Assembly: GCA_963777915.1 (NCBI GenBank)
Contig: CAVZSH010000005.1
Coordinates: 434,001-498,000 of the forward strand
DNA: 64,000 nt
Reading direction: 5' to 3'
Source: CAVUPF01 sp963777915
GTDB taxonomy: Bacteria > Actinomycetota > Thermoleophilia > Solirubrobacterales > 70-9
Shown here: positions 7,017-14,999 of the stretch, piece by piece
How positions within the stretch are numbered: the first letter of the stretch is position 1
Layout of the letters: the number at the start of each line of letters is the position of its first letter
Program-made: the position numbers and the translations under genes
The notes under the pieces: model-generated
What the model saw: the letters and a program-made list of their open reading frames with translations, nothing else
Told to the model about the DNA's origin: nothing
Database searches by the model: none

Positions 7017-9245
7017 TTGAGCGTCGTGCGTCGGGTCACCTTCTCGCGGAACTACACGCTCTCCCTCTCGCGTACCTGCCAGTGCTATTGCAAGTACTGC
7101 GCGTTTGCCACGCACCGGGCGCACATCCACGCTCCTGAGGAGGTGGAAGGGCGCCTCGAGGAGGCAGAGCGGCGCAACGCCAAGGAGCTCCTGGTCCTCA
7201 CCGGCGAGCGGCCCGAGGTAAACCCGGAGGTTGGCGCACGACTCGCCGAGTGGGGGCATCGGGACTTCACCTCCTACGTCGTCTGGGCCTGCGAGCGGGC
7301 GTTGGAGCGGGGCCTCCTGCCACACACCAACATCGGTGTACTTGGACACGACGACCTTGCCCGGCTGCGCGAGGTCACCGCTTCCCAGGGGCTGATGCTG
7401 GAGTCGGTCTCCGAGCGCCTGATGGAGACGGTCCACGCCGGCTCGCCGACCAAGCACCCGATCGAACGGCTGGCCACGATCGAGGCCGCAGGCGAGCTGA
7501 GGATCCCGTTTACGAGCGGAATCCTGGTCGGGATCGGCGAGACGGAGGAAGAGCGGATCGCATCCCTCGAAGCGCTGGCGAAGCTGCACGAGCGCTACGG
7601 CCACCTGCAGGAGGTGATCCTCCAGAACTTCGTTCCGCATCCGCGGTATTACGCGCGCGAGGTTGCCGAGATTGCCGATCGGGCAGCCTTGACCAGGTGG
7701 GGGAAGGCCGGGCCCTTCGTGCCCGACGGAGCCGGCGCAGAGGCGCGAGGCCCGTTGCCGATGCCGGAGTGGGCTACGCCTGTCTCGGTTGACGAGATCG
7801 AGCGGTTGATCGGGGAGTGCAGGCGGTTGATGCCCGATGTGGGGATTCAGGTCCCACCGAACTTGTCGGACTGGTGGGTCGAGCTTGTCGAAGCGGGGGC
7901 GACCGACCTCGGCGGGCTGTCTGCCAACGGCGACCACATCTCCCCAGAACATGCATTTCCGAGTCCGCATCAGGTGCGCAAGGGGTTGGCTCCGAAGGGC
8001 TATGCGCTGACCGAGCGGCTGTGCGTCTATCCCCAGTACCTGGACCCCGAGTGGATGGAGCAGGGGGTCTTGGACGTGGTGAAGCTGAAGTACTGGAGCT
8101 TCATTCCGCGGCGGGGGTCTGGGCGCCGACGGGAGGAGTTGCCGGAGGCCGGGCTGGCTGAGCGGGCGATCGCCAAGGGTCGCGAGGGCGAGGAGCTGAG
8201 CGAGGATGAGCTGACGGCGCTGTTTGCCGAGGTGCGGCCGGAGGTCGTCGAGGAGATGCGCCTCGCCGCCGATGAGCTGCGAGTCGAGCTGGTCGGCGAC
8301 CGGGCCACCTTTGTCGTCAATCGGAACATCAACTTCACCAACATCTGCGTGGTCGGATGTGCGTTCTGCGGGTTCGGACAGGGGCGGCGCTCGCCCGATG
8401 CCTATGAGGTCTCCGAGGAGGACTTTGCCGAGCGGGTCCAAGACGCCGTGGAGTTCGGCGCCACCGAGATCTGCATGCAGGGGGGGATCCATCCCGACCT
8501 GACGCTCGAGGAGTACGGGAAGTGGCTGCGGCTGGCCAAGCAGCTGGCGCCGCAGCTTCACCTGCACGCCTACTCGCCGATGGAGGTCCACTTCATGTGC
8601 GAGCGCTCGGGCAAGCGGCCCGAGGAGGTGTTCGAGTTCCTGATCGAGTGTGGGTTGGGGTCAACTCCGGGGACGGCGGCCGAGGTGCTCGACGACGGGG
8701 TGCGGCAGCGGATCTCGCCCAACAAGCTGCCGGCCGAACGCTGGGTGGAGATCGTCGAGGCCTCCCACCGTGCCGGCCTGCGCTCGACCTCGACCGTGAT
8801 GTTCGGGCACATCGAGGAACCGCGGGAGCTGGCCCGCCACATGCGGGTGATCCGCTCGCTTCAGGAGCGGACCGGCGGCATCACCGAGTTCGTACCGCTC
8901 AGCTTCATCCCCTTCAACACGATGCTCGGCCGCACCCACGGGATCGAGGAGATCTCGGCCGGCGAGAACCTCAAGCACACCGCCGCCTTCCGGCTGGCGC
9001 TGGGCAGGACGGTCCCCAATCTGCAGGCGAGCTGGGTGAAGATGGGGCTGGGGGCGGCGACCGAGGCGCTGCGCTGGGGGGTCAACGACCTCGGCGGCAC
9101 GCTGATGGAGGAGAACATCTCGCGGATGGCGGGTTCCCAGCACGGCGTCCGGCTCGAGCCCGAGCAGCTGATCGCCGCGGCGCGGGCCGGCGGTCGCGTC
9201 CCCGCCCAGCGCACGACGCTCTACGAGATTGTCGAGACCTACTGA
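7017..9245 (+). CDS. fbiC: FO synthase, fused CofG-CofH (FbiC)
   Basis: A 742-residue two-domain radical-SAM enzyme making FO, the deazaflavin chromophore of coenzyme F420, from tyrosine and the ribityl-diaminouracil riboflavin intermediate. The N-terminal CofG half has the cluster motif C21-x3-C25-x2-C28 (CQCYCKYCAF). The CofH half has a second one, C444-x3-C448-x2-C451 (CVVGCAFCGFGQG). The fused form is typical of actinobacteria; archaea encode two proteins. The start could be TTG 7017 or GTG 7026. The other F420 genes lie 1 kb downstream on the opposite strand. Confidence 0.95.
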   Translation: MSVVRRVTFSRNYTLSLSRTCQCYCKYCAFATHRAHIHAPEEVEGRLEEAERRNAKELLVLTGERPEVNPEVGARLAEWGHRDFTSYVVWACERALERGLLPHTNIGVLGHDDLARLREVTASQGLMLESVSERLMETVHAGSPTKHPIERLATIEAAGELRIPFTSGILVGIGETEEERIASLEALAKLHERYGHLQEVILQNFVPHPRYYAREVAEIADRAALTRWGKAGPFVPDGAGAEARGPLPMPEWATPVSVDEIERLIGECRRLMPDVGIQVPPNLSDWWVELVEAGATDLGGLSANGDHISPEHAFPSPHQVRKGLAPKGYALTERLCVYPQYLDPEWMEQGVLDVVKLKYWSFIPRRGSGRRREELPEAGLAERAIAKGREGEELSEDELTALFAEVRPEVVEEMRLAADELRVELVGDRATFVVNRNINFTNICVVGCAFCGFGQGRRSPDAYEVSEEDFAERVQDAVEFGATEICMQGGIHPDLTLEEYGKWLRLAKQLAPQLHLHAYSPMEVHFMCERSGKRPEEVFEFLIECGLGSTPGTAAEVLDDGVRQRISPNKLPAERWVEIVEASHRAGLRSTSTVMFGHIEEPRELARHMRVIRSLQERTGGITEFVPLSFIPFNTMLGRTHGIEEISAGENLKHTAAFRLALGRTVPNLQASWVKMGLGAATEALRWGVNDLGGTLMEENISRMAGSQHGVRLEPEQLIAAARAGGRVPAQRTTLYEIVETY

Positions 9246-9308
9246 GGGCTGCCCCTTCGCCCGGCTGTCCCTGGAACAGCTGCCGGGCCGATTGGCCATC
9301 ATGGGGCG

Positions 9309-10307
9309 ATGCGCGCGATGGTCTTGGAGCGAGAAGGTGAGGCGCTGAGGGAGGCCGAGCTGCCAGAGCCGGCTCCTGGCCCCGGTCAGGTGCTGATTTC
9401 GGTTGCTACCTGCGGCGTCTGTCGCACCGACCTGCACATCCTCGACGGTGAGTTGACCGAGCCGAAGCTGCCGCTCATCCCCGGGCACCAGATCGTCGGC
9501 ACGGTGGCCGGGGCGGGGGAGGGGGCGGAGCGGTTTGCGACCGGCGAGCGGGTCGGAGTGCCCTGGCTCGGCTGGACCTGCGGCGAGTGCCGCTACTGCA
9601 CGAGCGGACGCGAGAACCTCTGCGACCGCGCCCGCTTCACCGGCTATGACCTCGACGGCGGCTACGCCGAGCTTGCGGTCGCCGATCAGCGCTTTTGCTT
9701 CCCGATCCCCGGCGGCTACGCCGACGAGCAGGCGGCGCCGCTGCTGTGCGCCGGGCTGATCGGCTACCGGGCGCTGCGGCTGCTCGGCGACGCCGAGCGG
9801 ATCGGCCTCTACGGCTTCGGCTCCGCCGCGCACATCCTCTGCCAGGTTGCCGTGCACCAGGGGCGGCGCGTATTTGCCTTCACCCGCGAGGGCGACGCCG
9901 AGACGCAGGCGTTCGCGCGCCGGCTGGGGGCCGAGTGGGCCGGCTCCTCGGAGGGACCGGCGCCGGAGGAGGTCGACGGGGCGATCGTCTTCGCCCCGGT
10001 CGGCGCCCTGATGCCGGCGGCGCTGCGTGCCAGCGCCAAGGGGGCGCGGATCATCAGCGCCGGCATCCACATGAGCGACATCCCCGCCTTCCCCTACGAG
10101 ATCCTCTGGGGCGAGCGGGCGCTTGGCTCGGTCGCCAACCTGACCCGCCGCGACGGCGAGGAGTTCATGAAGCTGGCCCCACGGGTGCCGGTGCGCACCG
10201 AGACGGAGCTCTATCCGCTGAGCGAGGCCAACCGCGCCCTGGGGGACATCCGCTCCGGCGATCTGCGGGGCTCGGCTGTGCTTGACGTCGCCGGCTCGTC
10301 CGGCTAG
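9309..10307 (+). CDS. Zinc-dependent alcohol dehydrogenase
   Basis: A 332-residue medium-chain dehydrogenase/reductase. The catalytic zinc region is GVCRTDLHILDGEL (Cys38) with GHQIVGTVAGAG. The structural-zinc loop CGECRYCTSGRENLCDRARFTGYDLDGGYAE has all four cysteines and strongly resembles propanol-preferring AdhA-type enzymes. The Rossmann part begins at IGLYGFGSAAHILCQVAVHQG. It lies between the F420 genes and its end overlaps convergent cofE by 4 bp. It is a zinc/NAD(P) enzyme by sequence, not an F420-dependent TIM-barrel alcohol dehydrogenase. Confidence 0.88.
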   Translation: MRAMVLEREGEALREAELPEPAPGPGQVLISVATCGVCRTDLHILDGELTEPKLPLIPGHQIVGTVAGAGEGAERFATGERVGVPWLGWTCGECRYCTSGRENLCDRARFTGYDLDGGYAELAVADQRFCFPIPGGYADEQAAPLLCAGLIGYRALRLLGDAERIGLYGFGSAAHILCQVAVHQGRRVFAFTREGDAETQAFARRLGAEWAGSSEGPAPEEVDGAIVFAPVGALMPAALRASAKGARIISAGIHMSDIPAFPYEILWGERALGSVANLTRRDGEEFMKLAPRVPVRTETELYPLSEANRALGDIRSGDLRGSAVLDVAGSSG

Positions 10308-11050
10308 CGGAAGAGGTCCTCTGCGGGGGGACGGCGTAGCGCCACCGCGCCCGGGCCGTCGCCCTCACCGACGAAGCGCCCCAGGCCGCGGAGGATTGTC
10401 GCCGGCACGCCGCTCGCCTTGTCCCGCACCAGGTCAGCCGCCCCTGCAGCCTCATCGGCGACGGCGATCAACGTCGCCGCCAGCTCGCGCCCGACCGCAT
10501 CGCGTCGCCCGCGCCAGTCATCTAGCGGGGCGATCCCGGCGCAGCCGATCGCAACCTCGGCCTGGCCCAGGCGCCAGGCTCGACCGAAGCTGTCGGAGAC
10601 GATGACGGCGACCGTGGCTTCGGCCGCCACGCCAATCTCCGCCCGCAGGCGGCGGGCCGAGGCATCGGGGTCCTCGGGCAGCAGGCAGACGGTGTCGGGC
10701 TCGGGCAGGTTGGAGCTGTCGATGCCCGCATTGGCGCAGACGAAGCCGTGGCGTGTCTCGACGATCAGCACTTCGCGCTCGGCCCGCAGCACCTTGCTGC
10801 TCTCCTCGAGGATCAGCTCGACCAGCGCCGGCTCCTTGCCGAGCACCGCGGCGAGACGGCGGGCCTCACCGCCCGGAAGGACGGAGGAGAGACGGCGGAG
10901 GCGTCCCTCGGCCTTGGAGACGACCTTTTGCGAGACGACGATCACGTCTCCCTCGGCGAGCTCGGCATGGGCAGCTATCAGCTCGCCGAGCGCCATCCCC
11001 TCACTCACCTCCGGCAGGCCGTTGACGGGGATGACCACCAATTCGCTCAT
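10304..11050 (-). CDS. cofE: Coenzyme F420-0:L-glutamate ligase (CofE)
   Basis: 248 residues. CofE adds L-glutamate, using GTP, to F420-0 to form the gamma-linked polyglutamate tail. Supporting segments are EGDVIVVSQKVVSKAEGR, ETRHGFVCANAGIDSSNLP, VIVSDSFGRAWRLGQAEVAIGCAGIAPL and the C-terminal VRDKASGVPATILRGLGRF. It is the short form and lacks the nitroreductase-like C-terminal domain of mycobacterial FbiB, so the F420 dehydrogenation step must be done elsewhere. Last gene of the npdG-cofD-cofC-cofE operon, with a 4-bp overlap with cofC. Confidence 0.93.
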   Translation of the reverse strand: MSELVVIPVNGLPEVSEGMALGELIAAHAELAEGDVIVVSQKVVSKAEGRLRRLSSVLPGGEARRLAAVLGKEPALVELILEESSKVLRAEREVLIVETRHGFVCANAGIDSSNLPEPDTVCLLPEDPDASARRLRAEIGVAAEATVAVIVSDSFGRAWRLGQAEVAIGCAGIAPLDDWRGRRDAVGRELAATLIAVADEAAGAADLVRDKASGVPATILRGLGRFVGEGDGPGAVALRRPPAEDLFR

Positions 11051-11688
11051 ATCCCCAGCGCCTTCGCGGTTCGGGTGGCTCGGCCCGGTCGCTCCTCGAG
11101 CTCCCGGGTGAGGGCGACGACGTCGGCCGGGGTGTCGAGGTCGAGCGCCAGCGAGGCCAGCTTCTCAACCCCATATGGAGTGCCCGCCTCCCGCGCTGCG
11201 GCGAGGTGTCGGGCGCAGCTCCCCGCGCCGAAGGCCGGCCGGATAGCCCCGGGAGGCGCCAGCACCAGCGCGTTCGTCCCGGCGCCATGGCGGTCGGGGA
11301 CGATGGTGACGTAGCGCTCAGGCACGCCGGTAAGCAGGCGGTCCAGCTCGCGCGGGTCAAGCAGCGGGCAGTCGCCCGGTAACAGGACGACGCAGGCGGC
11401 GCCGTGCGCTTCAGCGCGGACGATGCCGGCTAGGGCGGCGCCGGGGTGGCCACCGTCGTCGGGGTCGGGGACGAGCTCCGCTTCCGTGGCTGCCGCGATC
11501 TCCACCGCTCGCGGCTCGCTGCTGATCACGATCGTGCGCTCGATTGTCCGCGCCTCGCCGATTGACTCCAGCACGTCTTCGAGCATCGCCGCGACCAGCG
11601 CTTCGCGTCGCTCGTCCTCGATGCCGCCGGCAAGGCGGCGCTTGGCCGCGCCGAAGCGCTTGACGGGGAGGATCGCGGTCGCTTTCAA
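11047..11688 (-). CDS. cofC: 2-phospho-L-lactate / PEP guanylyltransferase (CofC/FbiD)
   Basis: 213-residue nucleotidyltransferase that activates 2-phospholactate or phosphoenolpyruvate with GTP for F420 side-chain assembly. The N-terminus MKATAILPVKRFGAAKRRLA is the standard CofC/FbiD start, with VVLLPGDCPLLDPRELDRLL forming the metal/nucleotide site and DRHGAGTNALVLAPP a conserved substrate loop. It overlaps both neighbours by 4 bp (translational coupling). Whether it uses 2-PL or PEP cannot be read from the sequence; actinobacterial FbiD uses PEP. Confidence 0.93.
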   Translation of the reverse strand: MKATAILPVKRFGAAKRRLAGGIEDERREALVAAMLEDVLESIGEARTIERTIVISSEPRAVEIAAATEAELVPDPDDGGHPGAALAGIVRAEAHGAACVVLLPGDCPLLDPRELDRLLTGVPERYVTIVPDRHGAGTNALVLAPPGAIRPAFGAGSCARHLAAAREAGTPYGVEKLASLALDLDTPADVVALTRELEERPGRATRTAKALGI

Positions 11689-12611
11689 GCCTCGATGAGG
11701 CTAGCGGCGAAGTCGAGCACGGTGCGCGCGACGCGGAGCCGGCCGCCGGCTCCCTCCATCAGGGTCGGGGCGGCAAGGGTCGGGATCTCAGGCGGAGGCG
11801 GGTCGGGGTCACCCTCATCGAGGACCATTGCATCGATCAGCCCCGCGTAGAGCGACGCCACGCCGGCTGCGGTCGAGGGGCGCCCCAGCGCCTCCATGAA
11901 GCGGTCGGTCGGCCCCTTCACGACCTGCCCGGCGACGTAGGGGCTGACCGCGACCACCGGGGCCTCGGAGGCCTCGATCGCCTCGCGCATACCCGGCACC
12001 GCGAGGATCGGGCCGATGCTGATCACCGGATTTGAGGGGCCGATCACGATCGCCTCTGCCCAGTGCAGCGCCTCGAGCACCTCCCGGCTCGGCTCGGCGT
12101 CCTCGATCCCCTCCAGCTCGACGCCGTGCACCTGCGGCCGGCCGTGGTCGAGGATCAGGTACTCCTGCAGGTCGCGTCGGCCCGCCTCGATCACCACCTT
12201 GGTCCGCACCGGCGTGTCGCACATCGGCAGCACCCCCGCCCTCACCCCGAGCGCCTGCGCGATCTGCGCCTGGGCGTCGGTCGGCCGCCCGCCCTCCTCG
12301 ATGAAGGCGCGGCGATAAAGGCAGGCGGCAAGATCGCGGTCGGAGAGGCTGAACCAATCGGGGGCCCCGAGCCTGGCCAGCCGCTCGAAGGCGGTGAAGG
12401 TGTCCTCGCGAAGGCCCCAGCCGCGCTCCTCGTCGATTTCGCCACTCAGCCAGTAGGTAATGAGGTCGGGGTCCGGGGAGACGTGGACTCCAAGCGTTTC
12501 GATATCGTCGCCGGTGTTGGCGATGACCGAGAGCTCAGCGCCAATCTCCTCTTGCATTCCGGCGCCGAGCTTGGCGCCGCCAGTGCCGCCGGCAAGCAGC
12601 GCGACCTTCAC
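11685..12611 (-). CDS. cofD: 2-phospho-L-lactate transferase (CofD/FbiA)
   Basis: 308 residues. CofD transfers the activated phospholactate or PEP moiety to FO, giving F420-0 or dehydro-F420-0. The N-terminus MKVALLAGGTGGAKLGAGM, the motif NTGDDIETLGVHVSPDPDLITY and the later IVIGPSNPVISIGPIL all match the family. It starts 2 bp after the npdG stop and overlaps cofC by 4 bp. Confidence 0.95.
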   Translation of the reverse strand: MKVALLAGGTGGAKLGAGMQEEIGAELSVIANTGDDIETLGVHVSPDPDLITYWLSGEIDEERGWGLREDTFTAFERLARLGAPDWFSLSDRDLAACLYRRAFIEEGGRPTDAQAQIAQALGVRAGVLPMCDTPVRTKVVIEAGRRDLQEYLILDHGRPQVHGVELEGIEDAEPSREVLEALHWAEAIVIGPSNPVISIGPILAVPGMREAIEASEAPVVAVSPYVAGQVVKGPTDRFMEALGRPSTAAGVASLYAGLIDAMVLDEGDPDPPPPEIPTLAAPTLMEGAGGRLRVARTVLDFAASLIEA

Positions 12612-12613
12612 GC

Positions 12614-13306
12614 CTATGACCAGTGGTCGGCGTCGGGGAGGCCGGTGAGCCTGACCCCGGCATGGGTCTTGTAGCGGCTGTTGACCGAGATCAGGAGCGG
12701 GGTCAGCTGCTCAACGATGCGCGCCATCTCCAGCGGCCCGGCGTTGACGGCACGCAGGCCTCCAATCAGCTCGATTAGCGTCGCTACCCGTGTCTTGTCG
12801 GCCTTGCGATCGCCGCAGACCAGGACATCCTCTCCAAGCTTTGCCTCGGGGTCGGCGAGGGTCGGGGCGCCGACCGTGTGCAGCGCCGAGACCACGGTGA
12901 CGCCAGCCGGGACCATCTCCTGCGCCTGCTGGGCGGCGGATCCCTGCCAGACGCCGAGCGAGCGAGTCGCCTTGCCGCTCACGGCGGCGGCGAGGGGCAC
13001 CGTGCAGTCGACCAGGATCTGACCGGGCCGCAGCGCCTCGCGCAGGTTGGCCAGGTTCTCGGACTGGGCGCGGAAGGGGACGGTGAGGAAGACGATCTCA
13101 CCGCGCCGCGCCGCCTCCTCGTTGAGCAGGCCCTCGACCTCCGCGCCCGGGACCTCCGCACGGACCCTCGTCGCCGCCTCCGCGGCGCGCTCGGGGGAGC
13201 GCGAGCCGATCGCGATCGGTGCCCCGGCCCTGGCCCAGCGCAGCGCCAGGCCGGCGCCCAGGGCGCCGCTTCCGCCGATGATCGGGATCGGTTCGATCTC
13301 CGCCAC
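12614..13306 (-). CDS. npdG: NADPH:F420 oxidoreductase (Fno/NpdG)
   Basis: 230 residues. The enzyme moves hydride between NADP(H) and F420. The glycine-rich GGSGALGAGLALRWARAG is followed by the NADP-phosphate-binding IGSRSPERA, as in Fno. LVDCTVPLAAA and AALHTVGAPTLAD are further family blocks. As first gene of the operon it ties F420 synthesis to its reduction from NADPH. Its start faces the SDR gene about 28 bp away, so the two share a promoter region. Confidence 0.92.
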   Translation of the reverse strand: MAEIEPIPIIGGSGALGAGLALRWARAGAPIAIGSRSPERAAEAATRVRAEVPGAEVEGLLNEEAARRGEIVFLTVPFRAQSENLANLREALRPGQILVDCTVPLAAAVSGKATRSLGVWQGSAAQQAQEMVPAGVTVVSALHTVGAPTLADPEAKLGEDVLVCGDRKADKTRVATLIELIGGLRAVNAGPLEMARIVEQLTPLLISVNSRYKTHAGVRLTGLPDADHWS

Positions 13307-13334
13307 GAGCGCGCCAGTCTATGCTGCTCGCCTA

Positions 13335-14069
13335 GTGAGACTGGAGGGACGAAAGGCGCTGGTGACGGGGGGCGCGAGCGGGATCGGCGCCGCCATCGCA
13401 GCGCGCCTTGCCGGCGAGGGTGCCGAGGTCTGGGTCGGCGACATAAACGTCGAGGGCGCCGGGCGGGTCGCGGGCGAGGTCGCCGGCCACGCGGTTGAGC
13501 TCGACGTTACCGACCTCGACTCGGCCCGCGCTGCGGTCAATGCAGCTGGCACGCTCGACATCCTCGTCAACAACGCCGGCACCGATGAGTTCGGATTCTT
13601 CACCCACACGACCCCCGAGCAATGGCAACGAGTCCTGGCGATCAACCTGGGTGGCGTCCTTAACTGCACCCACGCCGCCCTGCCCGGGATGCAGGAGGCT
13701 GGCTACGGTCGCATCGTCAGCATCTCCTCGGAGGCGGGTCGGGTCGGCTCCAAGGGCTCCGCCGTCTACTCGGCCGCCAAGGGGGGCATCGTCGCCTTCA
13801 TGAAGGCGATCGCCCGCGAGAACGCCCGCTACGGGATCACCGCCAACTCGATTGCGCCGGGGCCGATCGAGACCCCCTTGTTGATGGGCGCCAGGGAGTT
13901 CGGCGAGATCGGCGAGAAGGTGATCGAGACGATGACGGAGGCGACCCAGATGAAGCGCCTCGGCCAGCCCGACGAGGTGGCCGCCGCGGTCGCCTTCCTC
14001 GCCTCAGGGGACGCCACCTACGTGACAGGGGAGACGCTTGGCGTCAGCGGCGGGCTCGGGATGGTCTGA
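13335..14069 (+). CDS. SDR-family oxidoreductase (3-hydroxyacyl-CoA-dehydrogenase-like)
   Basis: 244-residue classical short-chain dehydrogenase from GTG 13335; the open frame extends much further upstream but would overlap npdG. NAD site TGGASGIGAAIA, NNAG motif at LVNNAGTDEFGFF, and the Ser/Tyr/Lys triad in SISSEAGRV...YSAAKGG are all present. The end, ATYVTGETLGVSGGLGMV, is typical of FabG/BadH-type enzymes. It is followed 3 bp later by HMG-CoA lyase, so it probably oxidises a hydroxyacyl-CoA in the same pathway. Confidence 0.87.
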   Translation: MRLEGRKALVTGGASGIGAAIAARLAGEGAEVWVGDINVEGAGRVAGEVAGHAVELDVTDLDSARAAVNAAGTLDILVNNAGTDEFGFFTHTTPEQWQRVLAINLGGVLNCTHAALPGMQEAGYGRIVSISSEAGRVGSKGSAVYSAAKGGIVAFMKAIARENARYGITANSIAPGPIETPLLMGAREFGEIGEKVIETMTEATQMKRLGQPDEVAAAVAFLASGDATYVTGETLGVSGGLGMV

Positions 14070-14072
14070 GCG

Positions 14073-14990
14073 ATGGCCTTGCCGGCGCGCGTGGGCATCC
14101 GCGAGGTAGGCCCCCGCGACGGATTTCAAAACGAGCCGGAGACGATCCCCACGGCCGAGAAGATCCGGCTGATCGACATGCTCTCCGGGAGCGGGTTGGG
14201 ACGGATCGAGGTGAGCGCCTTCGTGCGGGCGGACGTGATCCCCCAGCTCGCCGACGTCGAGGAGGTGCTGGCCGCCGTTAAGCGGCGCGACGGAGTCGCC
14301 TTCTCGGTTCTGATCCCCAACGAGCGGGGGCTTGAGCGGGCCCTTCGGCTGCGCGACCGCTTCGATGAGGCGAGCGTCTTCCTCTCCGCCTCAGAGACCC
14401 ACAACCGGCGCAACGTCAACTCCTCGGTAGAGGAGTCGCTGAACGGGCTGGAGCGAACGCTGGAGGGCGCCCGCGAGGCGGGGCTGCGCTGCGAGGGTGT
14501 GATCTCGACCTCCTTCGGCTGTCCCTATGAGGGAGAGGTGGCGCCGGAGCGCGTCTTTGGGATCGCCGAGCGGCTGGCCGCGGCCGGTTGCGCCGAGATC
14601 GCCTTCGGCGACACCACCGGGATGGCGAACCCACGCCAGGTGGGGGAGTTCTTCGTCGCGGCGCGCGAGCGTCTCGGCGGGGTCGAGCTGACCGCTCACT
14701 TCCACAACACCCGTGGCCAAGGCCTCGCCAATGTGCTTGCTGCGCTGGAGGAGGGCATCGATTCCTTCGAGTCGAGCTTCGGCGAGCTGGGCGGCTGTCC
14801 GGTGCCGCCGGGCTCGACCGGCAACATCGCCACCGAGGACGTCGTCTCGATGTTGCACGAGATGGGGATCGAGACGGGGATCGATCTGCCGCGCCTGCTC
14901 GAAGCCTCGCGCGCCGCCCAGGGGGTGCTCGGCCGCCGGCTCGGGTCCCACGTCCTGCGGGCGGGTCCCGTGGACTGGCACCGCGGGTAG
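14073..14990 (+). CDS. mvaB: Hydroxymethylglutaryl-CoA lyase
   Basis: 305-residue TIM-barrel enzyme of the HMG-CoA lyase/DRE family: cleaves HMG-CoA to acetoacetate and acetyl-CoA, the last step of leucine breakdown. GIREVGPRDGFQNEPETIPT holds the catalytic Arg and the metal-binding Asp; AHFHNTRGQGLANVLAALE supplies the metal-binding histidines, and GGCPVPPGSTGNIATEDV carries the family's active-site Cys loop. It sits in the SDR-lyase-carboxylase operon, facing an acetoacetyl-CoA synthetase that could use its product. Confidence 0.9.
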   Translation: MALPARVGIREVGPRDGFQNEPETIPTAEKIRLIDMLSGSGLGRIEVSAFVRADVIPQLADVEEVLAAVKRRDGVAFSVLIPNERGLERALRLRDRFDEASVFLSASETHNRRNVNSSVEESLNGLERTLEGAREAGLRCEGVISTSFGCPYEGEVAPERVFGIAERLAAAGCAEIAFGDTTGMANPRQVGEFFVAARERLGGVELTAHFHNTRGQGLANVLAALEEGIDSFESSFGELGGCPVPPGSTGNIATEDVVSMLHEMGIETGIDLPRLLEASRAAQGVLGRRLGSHVLRAGPVDWHRG

Positions 14991-14999
14991 GCTCCGGGG

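Noticed and set aside
6825..8591. Long open frame opposite fbiC
   Set aside because: It mirrors the codon-position GC bias of the real gene; its product has no domain and no ribosome site.
8661..10070. 469-codon open frame opposite fbiC end and alcohol dehydrogenase
   Set aside because: Spans two well-supported genes on the other strand and has no protein-like composition.
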